Shown: piece after piece, positions 9,223-17,871 of the stretch
Numbering within the stretch: the stretch's first letter is position 1
Layout of the letters: the number at the start of each line of letters is the position of its first letter
NCBI GenBank assembly: GCA_023250585.1
Contig: JAHFAK010000012.1
Coordinates: forward strand, 1-27,965
From: Deltaproteobacteria bacterium
Lineage (GTDB): Bacteria > Bdellovibrionota_F > JAHFAK01
Length of the DNA stretch: 27,965 bases
Direction: 5' to 3'
Translations under genes and position numbers: made by a program
The notes under the pieces: generated by a model
What the model saw: only the letters and a program-made list of their open reading frames with translations
The model's database searches: none
Told to the model about the DNA's origin: nothing

Positions 9223-9867
9223 TTATCTATAAAAATACTTCAAGATGGGTAGAAGATTATTCCAATAATAATAAATAAAGATTATAGAAGTATTCGAAAT
9301 CATATGGACAACAATGCCCGAAATAATTGACTGCGTTTTTATATAAAGAAGTGACGTCACAATCCCTAAGAGAAGCGCACCCAAATGCCACTGGCCATGC
9401 ACTCCCATAAAAACCATGGAAGACAAAAGAATCGATATTAAAACATTATACTGTTTTAATAAACTCGCCAGAAAAATTCCGCGGAAAAAAACTTCTTCGA
9501 CAATAGGAGCAATAAGCATCAAGCTCATAAGATAGATTGGTGAAAAATCTAGAGAATACTCATGTCCCATGCTTGAGAAATAATATTCTGCTATGAAACT
9601 TGCCCCTGCTAAAAAAGCACAGAGTAAACACCCTAAGCTTAAGCCAATAAAGATATGTTTGAAAAGCCGATGAGAGCTAAGTCCTATATCTCTGAACGAA
9701 ATTTTATAGTAAAGCTTAAAAAAAATAACCACAAAGAAAAAATAGAGTTGAGGGAAAATATAGGTTAAATCAGGATGATTTTGCCACACATGAGACGTAA
9801 TAATAGTCAGTGAAAGATAGGCAATGATAGTAAACAATGGAAACGCTGGTTTCCATGAAATGATCAT
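9223..9867 (-). CDS. CPBP-family intramembrane metalloprotease (CAAX protease/bacteriocin-processing type)
   Basis: A 214-residue, very hydrophobic protein with about six to seven membrane segments. The signature is PIVEEVFFRG (121-130: the paired Glu and an Arg that mark the family), followed by a conserved His in FMGVHGQWHLGALLLG. These Glu/His residues form the active site of Rce1-like intramembrane proteases. Bacterial members act in processing or self-immunity, but most have no known substrate. The gene is last in the probable trpS-lepB-pepA cluster, 4 bp after pepA, with a hairpin element directly after its stop. Confidence 0.88.
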   Translation of the reverse strand: MIISWKPAFPLFTIIAYLSLTIITSHVWQNHPDLTYIFPQLYFFFVVIFFKLYYKISFRDIGLSSHRLFKHIFIGLSLGCLLCAFLAGASFIAEYYFSSMGHEYSLDFSPIYLMSLMLIAPIVEEVFFRGIFLASLLKQYNVLISILLSSMVFMGVHGQWHLGALLLGIVTSLLYIKTQSIISGIVVHMISNTSIIFIYYYWNNLLPILKYFYR

Positions 9868-9871
9868 AGAC

Positions 9872-11353
9872 TTATTCTTGTCTCATTATATAACGAAGAA
9901 GCGTTCGGACTGGGCAACCTGTTGCCCCTTTGGGGAAATAACTGCAATTGTCTTCTGCCCACGCAGGTCCTGCAATATCTAAATGCATCCATGCAATCGA
10001 GTCATCTACAAATTCATACAAGAATAGAGCGCCTATAATTGCGGATGCTTCACGAGGACCAGTATTTTCCATATCAGCAATGTGGCTATCAATATGAGCT
10101 CGATATCTTTTGAAAAGAGGTAACTGCCAAAAAGATTCACCAGTTTCTTTTCCAAGCGCAATAATTGTTTGCGCAAGAGTATCATTATTGGTCATAACAG
10201 CAGTTACTTGGGTTCCAAGAGCAACTACAGCACCACCAGTAAGCGTAGCAATATCAAGCATTACATCGGGTTTTAATTTATTCGCATAACTGATACAATC
10301 AGCTAAAATGAGTCTTCCTTCGGCATCGGTGTTAGTGATTTCAACGGTCTTGCCACTATGCATAGTAATAACATCACCCGGCTTATAGGATTTTGAATCA
10401 ACTAAATTTTCGCATGCTGCAAATATACCCGTCACGCGCACTTTTGGTTGCAACTTTCCAATTGCTTGCATAACTGCCAAAACCGAAGCCGCTCCACTCA
10501 TATCAATTTTCATCGTGAGCATGCCAGCAGATGTTTTAATATCAAGCCCACCTGAATCAAAGGTAATTCCTTTACCAATAATACAGATATGTTTTTTTGC
10601 TCCTTTAGGATTATAACGAATATCAACGAAATGCGGTTCATATTCGCCACCACGTCCTACCGCTAGAACACCGCCCATTTTTGCTTTTTCTAATTCTTTT
10701 TTACCCCACACCTCAACGGTCATATTAGAAAAATTTTTCAGTTTAAGAGCTTCTTCAGCTAAATAGTTAGGCGTCGCAGTACATGCAGGTTCGTTAATCA
10801 TATCACGGGCAAAATTTGTGGCTTCAGTTGCAACTTCAATATACTCTTCAATCTGCTTAAGATTTTTTATTTGATGTCCAAATGGTGGGATAAAAGCAAA
10901 TTTCTTTATTTTATGTACTTCTTTTTGTTCTGTTTTATATTTTTTAAAAGAATATTCTCCAAAAATTAAACCTTCTACAATTGATTCTATGACTTGATCC
11001 TCTGGTAATAGGGAGATAAGCTCATCTCGTAGTAAAACAGTAAGATGTTCTATTTTTTCTTCCTGAGTCATTTTTCGCAATTTATAAAACGATGCTCGTA
11101 AAGCAAATGGATCAAGCTCATTTTTTTGTCCCACATATAGAAGATATATTCTCTTTATGGATTTAATGAGACTATAATCAAGAAGAATAGCTTTTCCGAA
11201 TCGAGCTTGGAAAAAATCTAAATCGATACTTCCATTTAAAAATGATTTAAGATCTTTATCCAAAATTTTTATATTTTTTTCCCCATGAAAGATTGGGACC
11301 ACTAAAAGATCTGTTGAGAAATTGAGAGCTTTAGTTGAAATAATTTCTATCAT
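9872..11353 (-). CDS. pepA: Leucyl aminopeptidase (cytosol aminopeptidase, M17)
   Basis: 493 residues. The C-terminal catalytic domain has the M17 signature NTDAEGRLIL (341-350). Metal and catalytic residues lie in GKGITFDSGG (260-269) and LDIKTSAGM (270-278), and the arginine of the EGR motif is present. The N-terminal domain (about 1-170) is diverged, as usual for the family. The enzyme removes N-terminal residues from peptides in the cytoplasm as a two-metal hexamer. The gene follows lepB after 131 bp and precedes the CPBP protease by 4 bp. Together with the peptide transporter in this window it would support peptide use (inference). Confidence 0.96.
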   Translation of the reverse strand: MIEIISTKALNFSTDLLVVPIFHGEKNIKILDKDLKSFLNGSIDLDFFQARFGKAILLDYSLIKSIKRIYLLYVGQKNELDPFALRASFYKLRKMTQEEKIEHLTVLLRDELISLLPEDQVIESIVEGLIFGEYSFKKYKTEQKEVHKIKKFAFIPPFGHQIKNLKQIEEYIEVATEATNFARDMINEPACTATPNYLAEEALKLKNFSNMTVEVWGKKELEKAKMGGVLAVGRGGEYEPHFVDIRYNPKGAKKHICIIGKGITFDSGGLDIKTSAGMLTMKIDMSGAASVLAVMQAIGKLQPKVRVTGIFAACENLVDSKSYKPGDVITMHSGKTVEITNTDAEGRLILADCISYANKLKPDVMLDIATLTGGAVVALGTQVTAVMTNNDTLAQTIIALGKETGESFWQLPLFKRYRAHIDSHIADMENTGPREASAIIGALFLYEFVDDSIAWMHLDIAGPAWAEDNCSYFPKGATGCPVRTLLRYIMRQE

Positions 11354-11484
11354 AGAACACCTTTAAAAAACTTTTAATTATGAAAGTTAATACTTTAATA
11401 ATACCAATTTCTGTTAATAATTTCAATAATATATTTTGTTATCGAGGATTTTTCTGGCTAATTGAGTATAACAACTTGTAATTA

Positions 11485-12174
11485 TTAATAAATACCCTTA
11501 AAAAACCGATCAAATCTAATGGAGTGTCTTTCGCTATCCCATGAAAACCAAATAAAAAGCGCTCTGCCAACGATATTTTTTTCTGGGACAAAGCCCCATT
11601 CACGAGAATCTGCACTGTTGTCCCTATTATCACCCATGACAAAATACGATCCAAGAGGAACGGTGACAGGACCAAAATTTCGTAGATGCCCAACCATTTT
11701 CAAAAATTGTACATCATGAGTAACATTGAAAAACTTTTCTTGATAGATATCCGGCATTTGTTGAAAATCTCCACTCGAACCAAGTTCATCCGACGCATCT
11801 ATTGGTATTTTTATCCCATTAATGTAAATATTTCTATCCTTCACCTCCACTACATCGCCCGGAAGACCAATCAGTCGTTTAATAAAATCAAGCTTCTTAT
11901 CAACTGGATATTTAAAGACAATGACATCGCCACGTTTTGGTTTATCATAGGTAAAAAGATTGATATTCGTAAAAGGGATGGGAAGCTTGATACTATAGGA
12001 AAGTTTACTGACCATAATATGATCGCCAATGAGTAATGTTGGAATCATTGAGCCGGATGGAATTTTATAGGGAGCTATAAGAGCGGATCTCACGAGCAAC
12101 GCAATAACCAACGCAAAACCAATATTTTTTATAAATTCTCCAATAGCTTGTTTTAATTTTTTATTTGGTAACAT
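11485..12174 (-). CDS. lepB: Signal peptidase I
   Basis: 229 residues with one N-terminal membrane anchor (about 17-34). The nucleophile Ser42 lies in IPSGSMIPTL, the general-base Lys99 in DFIKRLIGLPGD, and the conserved GDNRDNSADSREWGFVP box follows. It cleaves signal peptides of exported proteins on the outer face of the inner membrane. The ATG shares a base with the trpS stop (TAATG), so the two genes are translationally coupled. Length is typical of compact signal peptidases. Confidence 0.97.
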   Translation of the reverse strand: MLPNKKLKQAIGEFIKNIGFALVIALLVRSALIAPYKIPSGSMIPTLLIGDHIMVSKLSYSIKLPIPFTNINLFTYDKPKRGDVIVFKYPVDKKLDFIKRLIGLPGDVVEVKDRNIYINGIKIPIDASDELGSSGDFQQMPDIYQEKFFNVTHDVQFLKMVGHLRNFGPVTVPLGSYFVMGDNRDNSADSREWGFVPEKNIVGRALFIWFSWDSERHSIRFDRFFKGIY

Positions 12175-13181
12175 TAGATAATACCTCTTGTTTTTATTTT
12201 CATTGTGGTTAACGTTTCATCAAGGGTTTGCACAGCTTTTTTCTTTACTTCCTCTTCACCAATCCTAAGGATATCACGTAATGATTCTTTCTGATTTTCA
12301 AGCACCCGTCTTTTTTCTCGAATAGGATTTAAAAATGTATTTAATATTTGAGCAAGTTCTTCTTTATGTGTCCCACAGCCCAGGGTTCCCTTTTTACAAT
12401 CAATGCGTGCTTCTTCGACGCGCGCATGATCTTGCGAAAATGCTTTGTGATAAATAAATACCGGGCATGTTTCCGGATGGCCGGGATCATCGACATGAAC
12501 TTTTTCTGGATCAGTGAACATTACTTTTACTTTATCGTTTACTTCTTTTTCACTATCGGAGAGATAAATACAATTTCCTAAACTCTTACTCATTTTGTTT
12601 TTTCCATCAATACCAACTAATGTTTCTACCTCTCCGATGAGTGGTTCAGGCTCAGGAAAAATAGGTTTATAGAGTGTATTAAATTCTCGAGCAATTTCTC
12701 TGGTTAATTCGATATGTGATTTTTGATCCTTTCCAACGGGAACTAAATCTGCTTTAACAATTAAAATATCGGCTGACTGTAAAATCGGATAGGATAAAAG
12801 TCCCATGCTCGGATGAGTTATATGCAAGGATTGCATCATGTCTTTTAAACTTGGAATTCGTGAGGCTCTTGGAACGGTAACGAAGTTCGAAAAAATACAT
12901 GCGAGATAAGGAATTTCTGTAATTCGTGACTGACGAAAAATACGAGCTTTTTCCGGGTCAATACCGACTGATAAATAATCGAGAAGAATGGCTTCACAGT
13001 TTTTTGCCACTTCTTTACTCATCTCTGGCGATGTAGTTAACATGTGCAAATCAGCAATAATAAAATATGACGTGTGTTCTTTTTGAAACTGTAATCTATT
13101 GAGAAGACTCCCCAAATAATGGCCTATATGTAACTTTCCTGTTGGTCGATCTCCGGTAAGTATTACTCTTTTTTCTCGCAT
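12174..13181 (-). CDS. trpS: Tryptophan-tRNA ligase
   Basis: A 335-residue class I aminoacyl-tRNA synthetase. The HIGH motif is at residues 18-21 (GKLHIGHYLG) and KMSKS at 196-200 (GKNKMSKSLGN). The tryptophan-specific PVGKDQKSHIELTREIA segment lies between them. It charges tRNA-Trp in the cytoplasm. It heads the trpS-lepB-pepA-CPBP cluster; just upstream is a repeat-filled gap shared with the divergent psd gene. No T-box-like leader is seen. Confidence 0.97.
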   Translation of the reverse strand: MREKRVILTGDRPTGKLHIGHYLGSLLNRLQFQKEHTSYFIIADLHMLTTSPEMSKEVAKNCEAILLDYLSVGIDPEKARIFRQSRITEIPYLACIFSNFVTVPRASRIPSLKDMMQSLHITHPSMGLLSYPILQSADILIVKADLVPVGKDQKSHIELTREIAREFNTLYKPIFPEPEPLIGEVETLVGIDGKNKMSKSLGNCIYLSDSEKEVNDKVKVMFTDPEKVHVDDPGHPETCPVFIYHKAFSQDHARVEEARIDCKKGTLGCGTHKEELAQILNTFLNPIREKRRVLENQKESLRDILRIGEEEVKKKAVQTLDETLTTMKIKTRGII

Positions 13182-13215
13182 AGGTTCTATGTAAAATTGT
13201 AAAAGGCTTATCTTA

Positions 13216-13373
13216 GTAATAACTCAGTTAATGGGAAAAATGAAGATGGATCCCGTGGTCAAGCCACGGGATGACAAACGGGAAATACTCTCAAATTGTC
13301 ATCCCGCGGCTTGACCGCGGGATCCAGTTCCATAGAGAAATTACTTAATCACTCCCATTTACTGAGCTGTTAC
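13216..13373. mobile_element. MITE-like element with GTAA termini carrying RPE-like palindromes (158 bp)
   Basis: The left end GTAATAACTCAGTTAATGGG and right end CCCATTTACTGAGCTGTTAC are imperfect inverted repeats. The flanks match at 7 of 8 bases (TTATCTTA at 13208-13215, CTATCTTA at 13374-13381), as expected for a target duplication. Inside are two palindromes of the form GGATCCCG(T/C)GG...GGGATGAC, at about 13247-13275 and 13298-13327. It occupies the trpS/psd divergent gap (13182-13484), whose only other content is a short related piece at 13420. Confidence 0.75.
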
Positions 13374-13419
13374 CTATCTTATAAGAACTATTTAGACAAT
13401 TCAATTCAAATTTCTTATA

Positions 13420-13455
13420 GTAACAGCTCAGTTAAATGGTGGAGTTAGGGATTAC
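13420..13455. mobile_element. Short GTAA-ended remnant of the same MITE family (36 bp)
   Basis: It begins GTAACAGCTCAGTTAAATGG and ends AGGGATTAC, so both ends match the family termini although the interior is gone. No clear flanking duplication is seen. It lies 29 bp before the psd ATG and may supply part of its leader. Confidence 0.5.
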
Positions 13456-13484
13456 TATACTCAGGTGCATTCAAATGAAAAAAT

Positions 13485-14306
13485 ATGATTAAATTATTCT
13501 ATTACTATTTTTTTCCCCAACGACTATTTACTACATTGATTCACTTTATAGCTCATCTCTCATATCCAAAAACATGTGTACACATTTTAATTTACAGCTA
13601 TTCAAGAATCTATCGGATTAATACTTGTGGTCTACAGTTATCATCGTATAAAACACTCAATGATTTTTTCATCCGGCAAGGAAAGAATATCATTGATGCT
13701 CAATCTGATGTAATTGTATCTCCTGCTGATGGACAAATTGTAGGATACGGAAAAATCACGGAAAATAGTATTCTGCAAGTTAAAGGAATAACGTATACAT
13801 TAGAAGAATTGCTGGTGAATGAAGAACTTGCTCGGCAATTTTTCAATGGAAGTTATGTGAATATTCATCTTCGTCCTTTTGATTATCATCGTTTTTATAT
13901 GCCTTTGTCTGCTTCAATTCTCGGTTACGGATATATCAGAGGAAAACTCTTTCCCGTTAATTATGGATCAAGAGCGTATGTTCAAAAACTCTATCAACGG
14001 AATGAGCGACTTATTACTATTTTAAAAACTCCGTATGGAAAAATTCTCGTTATTAAAATAGCCGCACTTGGAGTTGGTGGAATAAAAGTAGCATATACAA
14101 ATATTGATAAAGAATCCCAGAACACCCCGTATCACTTCTTGCAAAGTCCTCAATTTCTGAACAAAGGAGATGAGTTAGGTTATTTTGAACTTGGCTCAAG
14201 TATTTTAATGCTCTTCGAAAAAAATCAAATCACTTTTGATTCTACAATAGGTGAGAACAGTATTATTCAGTATGGAAAAAAGATAGGATCCCTCAAACAG
14301 ATTTGA
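13485..14306 (+). CDS. psd: Phosphatidylserine decarboxylase (proenzyme)
   Basis: 273 residues. The C-terminal FELGSSILMLFE region holds the self-cleavage site between Gly237 and Ser238; the serine becomes the pyruvoyl cofactor of the small subunit. Other family marks are YKTLNDFFIRQ near residue 57, SPADGQIVGYG (conserved Asp) and HLRPFDYHRFYMP (conserved His). The N-terminus is hydrophobic, matching membrane association. The enzyme makes phosphatidylethanolamine from phosphatidylserine, implying a PE-containing envelope. It is divergent from trpS, and a short repeat element follows its stop. Confidence 0.95.
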   Translation: MIKLFYYYFFPQRLFTTLIHFIAHLSYPKTCVHILIYSYSRIYRINTCGLQLSSYKTLNDFFIRQGKNIIDAQSDVIVSPADGQIVGYGKITENSILQVKGITYTLEELLVNEELARQFFNGSYVNIHLRPFDYHRFYMPLSASILGYGYIRGKLFPVNYGSRAYVQKLYQRNERLITILKTPYGKILVIKIAALGVGGIKVAYTNIDKESQNTPYHFLQSPQFLNKGDELGYFELGSSILMLFEKNQITFDSTIGENSIIQYGKKIGSLKQI

Positions 14307-14331
14307 TTTTTTTATCTCCATACGTAATAGT

Positions 14332-14413
14332 ATATTGGCTCAGTTAATGAGGGTTATGAGGGATAAGGGATGTTTACAAAAGTATTTCTTCTCCCTCATA
14401 ACTGAAGCATTAC
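14332..14413. mobile_element. Small GTAA-type MITE (82 bp) between psd and a lipoprotein gene
   Basis: The ends are ATATTGGCTCAGTTAATG and CATAACTGAAGCATTAC, related to the family terminus GTAACAGCTCAGTTAATG. Flanks match at 7 of 8 bases: GTAATAGT at 14324-14331 and TTAATAGT at 14414-14421. It lies 25 bp after psd and about 20 bp before the ribosome site of the next gene. Confidence 0.65.
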
Positions 14414-14451
14414 TTAATAGTCTAATATTATTAATAGGAGGTTTTCCGCTT

Positions 14452-15024
14452 ATGAAAAAATGTTTATATCTTTTTTTATTTTCCTTTTTATTGGTTAGTT
14501 GCACTAAAAATGATGATCAAAAACAGAGTGGGTTCAAAAATCAGAGCTATCATACTAGTGAAGGTGGCTCATTGACATGGAAAGCTCCTACAGGTTGGGG
14601 AGAAGAAGTTCCAGCTTCTTCCATGAGAAAAGCTCAATATCGTTTACCAAAAGTAGCTGAAGATACTGAAGATGCAATGGTTGCAATTTTTTATTTTCCA
14701 GGACAAGGAGGAAGTGTTCAAGATAACCTCGATCGATGGTATGGCCAATTTATTCAACCAGATGGAAAATCGACAAAAGAAGTTGCAAAAGTTTCCAAAG
14801 AAACCGTAAATAATCTTCCACAAACGACCGTTGATGTTTCCGGAACTTATGCTGATCAGATGCGGCCAATGGGGCCAAGTACTCCAAAAGCTGGATTTCG
14901 TCTGCTTGGAGGAATTATAGAAACAGGTTCGGGACCTTGGTTTGTAAAATTAACAGGTCCTGAAAAATCAGTTGAACACTGGAAAGATAGTTTTAATGAA
15001 TTTATGAAAAGCTTTAAAGGATAA
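14452..15024 (+). CDS. Conserved lipoprotein of unknown function
   Basis: 190 residues from the ATG at 14452, chosen because a lipoprotein signal starts there (MKKCLYLFLFSFLLVSC, Cys17) and AGGAGG lies 10 bases upstream. An upstream in-frame ATG at 14335 would place 39 residues of repeat-encoded sequence in front and is rejected. The mature part has LTWKAPTGWGEE, SMRKAQYRLP, AIFYFPGQGGSVQDNLDRW and a C-terminal WFVKLTGP...W..SFNEFMKSF. From memory, such proteins recur as uncharacterised lipoproteins in deltaproteobacteria and relatives; I know no assigned role. A hairpin element follows 33 bp after the stop. Confidence 0.82.
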   Translation: MKKCLYLFLFSFLLVSCTKNDDQKQSGFKNQSYHTSEGGSLTWKAPTGWGEEVPASSMRKAQYRLPKVAEDTEDAMVAIFYFPGQGGSVQDNLDRWYGQFIQPDGKSTKEVAKVSKETVNNLPQTTVDVSGTYADQMRPMGPSTPKAGFRLLGGIIETGSGPWFVKLTGPEKSVEHWKDSFNEFMKSFKG

Positions 15025-15057
15025 TTATAGGACTCTCTGAAAAACTCACATTTAAGA

Positions 15058-15180
15058 GAACCTTCTACAAAGGTCCAGATGTAAGGCGCACGCAAAGTCA
15101 CAACCGGAGCATACTCAGATAGTATGTGAGGATTGTGACTCTTGTGTGCAACGACACAGATGGGCCTTTGTAGAGGTTCC
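15058..15180. repeat. Stop-adjacent hairpin element, copy B (123 bp)
   Basis: Same family as 9099-9222. Its right end (GAGGTTCC) runs into the first base of the phaR stop codon at 15180. Against copy A the inner stem changes from GCCACAA/TTGTGG to GTCACAA/TTGTGA, so pairing is kept. It fills the gap between the convergent lipoprotein and phaR genes. Confidence 0.88.
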
Positions 15181-15776
15181 TATCGTTCTAGATCATCAAG
15201 GCGTCGTTCAATATTATCAAGCTTTTTATGTAAATGAGAAATGTTTGTTTGAAGGTCGGTAACCTTTTTCATCTTCGTTAATGTCGTCTTAATTCGTTCA
15301 TCAATCTTATTTTGAATTTCATCAACACCACGTTGAGCTGAATGAATAAGGTCTTTAGCTAAATTTTTTCCTTCAATTTTTGATAATTCACCTTGAGCAA
15401 CAAGACGTTCAATATATCGTTCTGCCTCTACTTTGGCATTGTGAATGTTACTCACACTTTGGGTAACATACTTTTGCATGAATTCATATACTGAGCCGCT
15501 GCCACTTTGAACCATATTTTTGAGCATGGTAATCGGCATAATACTTTTTTTGTATTTCTCCTGATCATAGAGAATTTGAGTAAGAATGATTGCGGTTACA
15601 TCTCCCTTTGTTTGATTATCAACGACTTTAACTTCCTCACCGGTTTTAATTAATCGTGCGATATCATCTAAGGTAACGTAACAACTGGTTTTTGTATCAT
15701 AGAGTTTTCTGTTTTGATACTTCTTAATGATGCGAATGGGGCTATTATCAGCCGCTTTTTTGTAGTGTCTTCCCAT
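15180..15776 (-). CDS. phaR: PhaR-type polyhydroxyalkanoate synthesis regulator / granule-associated protein
   Basis: 198 residues from ATG 15776, preferred because GGAGG lies 5 bases upstream; an upstream in-frame start at 15812 would pass over that site. The N-terminal PHB/PHA accumulation regulator DNA-binding domain is clear: IRIIKKYQNRKLYDTKTSCYVTLDDIARL, then VKVVDNQTKGDVTAIILTQI. The C-terminal half (about 90-198) is a long phasin-like coiled coil (EFMQKYVTQSVSN, IERRLDDLER). Family members bind DNA and storage granules to control PHA metabolism. No PHA synthase gene is in the window, so the role here is inferred from the domain only. The gene sits between two copies of the hairpin element. 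Confidence 0.88.
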   Translation of the reverse strand: MGRHYKKAADNSPIRIIKKYQNRKLYDTKTSCYVTLDDIARLIKTGEEVKVVDNQTKGDVTAIILTQILYDQEKYKKSIMPITMLKNMVQSGSGSVYEFMQKYVTQSVSNIHNAKVEAERYIERLVAQGELSKIEGKNLAKDLIHSAQRGVDEIQNKIDERIKTTLTKMKKVTDLQTNISHLHKKLDNIERRLDDLER

Positions 15777-15929
15777 GGAAACCTCCGTAAAAATTGTTAT
15801 TAAAAATGTCAAATATTCAGCTGTTATTTATAATAAAATAAAGGGAATGTCAAGTTTATAGACTAAAAATGCGTCATAAAAAAAGCTATTAATCTTGTTA
15901 AAGTGCACCTCTAATAACTACGTTTTTTT

Positions 15930-16054
15930 GGGAACCTCTAAAAAGTGTCCAGATGTAAGGCGCACGCGAAGCCACAACCGGAGCATACTCGGGTAGTATG
16001 TGAGGATTGTGGTTTTGCGCGCAACGATGCAGATGGGCCTTTGTAGAGGTTCCC
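15930..16054. repeat. Stop-adjacent hairpin element, copy C (125 bp)
   Basis: Same family as 9099-9222; starts GGGAACCTCTA and ends TAGAGGTTCCC. Against copy A the outer stem changes CCTTTA/TAAAGG to CCTCTA/TAGAGG, a compensated change. Like copy A it follows a run of seven T. Its right end is 1 bp from the stop of the lipoprotein gene at 16056. Unlike copies A and B it lies between two same-strand genes. Confidence 0.88.
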
Positions 16055-16055
16055 T

Positions 16056-16616
16056 CTAATTTGAAAATTTAATAACACCTGAGAGATTATTTTTATCGGT
16101 GAGTTTTGCTGAAATAGTCGCCTCTTTATTTCCTATTTTAGATTTAAAGTCTTTGAATTCAGATAAACTGTTTGATTTTCCACTAAAAGACCCTTCTGAG
16201 GTATTTTTACCGGTAATCGTAATGGTACCCGATATTTCTTTTTTCTTAATATCGACTTTAAGGCTCATCACAATTTTAGTTTTGGATTCTTCTTTCTTTG
16301 CTGCTTCCTCGTTCTTTTTCTTTTCTTCTTCTTCCTTTTTCTTTTTGTCTTCGGCTGCCTTCTTTTCTTCTGCAGTCTGTGCTGGGGTTGATTCAGCTAC
16401 TTCAGCAAATGCAATACTCTTTGATCCGGTGCTTTCAGCTTTCCGTGTAAAAGATAGCGTATTTTCTCCACTACCATTCCACGTAGCAACTTCGGTAGTC
16501 CAAGTTCCGCTTAGACCATCTCCTGATCCTCGCGCTTTATTATTATTTGTATTTTTACATCCTCCAAAAACAATAAAGAAGAGCCCTACAACAAGTAAAA
16601 GCAATATATATTTCAT
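16056..16616 (-). CDS. Putative lipoprotein with a Lys/Glu-rich helical linker
   Basis: 186 residues from ATG 16616, chosen because GGAG lies about 6 bases upstream; another ATG four codons earlier has no such site. The signal is MKYILLLLVVGLFFIVFGGC with Cys20 as likely lipidation site. Next come GLSGTWTTEVATWNGSGENTLSF, a strongly charged stretch of Lys, Glu and Ala (about residues 85-115, probable helix), and a beta-rich C-terminus (VKKEISGTITITGKN-like; KDKNNLSGVIKF-like). The two similar GTW/SGTI segments suggest a lipocalin-like fold (weak inference). I do not recognise the family. Confidence 0.75.
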   Translation of the reverse strand: MKYILLLLVVGLFFIVFGGCKNTNNNKARGSGDGLSGTWTTEVATWNGSGENTLSFTRKAESTGSKSIAFAEVAESTPAQTAEEKKAAEDKKKKEEEEKKKNEEAAKKEESKTKIVMSLKVDIKKKEISGTITITGKNTSEGSFSGKSNSLSEFKDFKSKIGNKEATISAKLTDKNNLSGVIKFSN

Positions 16617-16798
16617 GATATTCTCCATAATATTCTTCTACACTTAAGATATAGCAAGATTCATACCAATTTTATAAGATTTTAATATTTTTTTATTTAA
16701 TGATTTCTTATGGTTACATAATTAACCGTAATAAAAACAGAGAGAACCGACGTTATAGAAAAAAAAGACGGGGAATATATGTCCCAACGAAGGGTTTT

Positions 16799-16955
16799 GT
16801 ACCAGCTCAGTTAACGGAGGAGTTAGGGAGTAGGAATATTCTCACAAAGAATTTATATCAACGTCTCTTCCATAAGACTATTAAGAACGGGGTAAGCGCG
16901 CTCGATATAAATTCTTTGTGAGAACATTCCTACTCCCTCATAACCGAAGGAATAC
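16799..16955. mobile_element. MITE-like hairpin element with GTAC/GTAA termini, sister copy 1 (157 bp)
   Basis: The left end is GTACCAGCTCAGTTAACGG and the right end CCCTCATAACCGAAGGAATAC. A long inner stem pairs TTCTCACAAAGAATTTATAT with ATATAAATTCTTTGTGAGAA around a loop of about 45 bases. It matches the reverse complement of 19596-19752 along its length and has the same size. Flanks AGGGTTTT and GAGGTTTT agree at 6 of 8. It occupies the gene-free stretch 16617-17043; the 16617-16798 part shows nothing else that I can support. Confidence 0.8.
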
Positions 16956-17043
16956 GAGGTTTTATAAATAATGTTTGATTTTATCTTAGCATCATTCAAT
17001 AATATGCAGCTAATGTGTATTATAGACATGAGGAGAACTTATA

Positions 17044-17823
17044 ATGGATCAAGAAATTAAAAGAAATGTAACATTGGGCCGAGAATCTTTTGAAAATAAA
17101 GATTATATAAAAGCTGAAAAGTATTTTAAAGAAGTACTTAAAAAACGTCCTACTTTCGCAGATATCTACAACATGTTAGGGCTTATTTATCACGAACAAG
17201 GAAAATTTTCAAAAGCATTACTCTCGTTTGAAAAATCTCTGAGCCTTAATCCTCAATATACTGAAGCATCATTGAATTTATCAGTTACCTATAATGATCT
17301 CGGACAATACAAAAAAGCAAAAGAGGTTTATAATAAAGCAAAAAAAATTTCCCAGCGAGATACAGGCGAACTTGATCCATATATTAAAGGTAAACTTGCA
17401 AATATGCATGCAGAAACGGGAGATGTATATCGCTCCATTCGTATGTATAATGAAGCCATCACTGAATATAAAAACGCCCTTATCTTACGACCAAAATATG
17501 TCGATATTAAAACTAAACTCGGAGATACCTATCGTGATCAAGGAGATCTTGAAATGTCCATCAAGGAATATCTCGATGCAAAAAAAATTAGCAAAGAATA
17601 CTATCTCATTGGCGTTAATTTAGGTATAGCTTATTATTCAGCAGGTAAAATTTCAAAAGCTATTGAAGAATGGCAGAATGTACTCGATAAAGATCCAGCC
17701 AATAAATCAGCACGAATGTATTTACGACTCGTAGAATCTTCCAAAGAAAAAGCTCTCAAAAAAAGAAACAATGCTGAGAATCAAGAAAAGAAACAATCAA
17801 AGAAGGCAAAATCAAAGAAGTAA
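17044..17823 (+). CDS. Tetratricopeptide repeat protein
   Basis: 259 residues made almost wholly of TPR units: about six 34-residue repeats with typical A/G-Y and terminal P spacing, for example ADIYNMLGLIYHEQGKFSKA, AEIYNLSVTYNDLGQ-like and LIGVNLGIAYYSAGKISKA, followed by a Lys-rich tail (KKQSKKAKSKK). No signal peptide or membrane segment is seen, so it is probably cytoplasmic. A GAGGAGA ribosome site sits 8 bases before the ATG. TPR arrays are protein-binding scaffolds; no partner can be read from context, since the gene stands alone on its strand. Confidence 0.9.
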   Translation: MDQEIKRNVTLGRESFENKDYIKAEKYFKEVLKKRPTFADIYNMLGLIYHEQGKFSKALLSFEKSLSLNPQYTEASLNLSVTYNDLGQYKKAKEVYNKAKKISQRDTGELDPYIKGKLANMHAETGDVYRSIRMYNEAITEYKNALILRPKYVDIKTKLGDTYRDQGDLEMSIKEYLDAKKISKEYYLIGVNLGIAYYSAGKISKAIEEWQNVLDKDPANKSARMYLRLVESSKEKALKKRNNAENQEKKQSKKAKSKK

Positions 17824-17871
17824 CATCCATGATCCTTTAATCCCATAGCAAAGGCCTTTAGACCGTGTAAT

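Noticed and set aside
11354-11484. Search for a small gene or terminator in the lepB-pepA gap
   Set aside because: Only AT-rich sequence is seen; the 84-codon frame at 11439-11693 is an out-of-frame shadow of lepB.
14335-14451. N-terminal extension of the lipoprotein at 14452
   Set aside because: The extension is encoded by the MITE at 14332-14413, whereas a lipoprotein signal and AGGAGG support the start at 14452.
16700-16921. 73-codon plus-strand frame
   Set aside because: Its second half is the 157 bp hairpin element; no ribosome site or family match.
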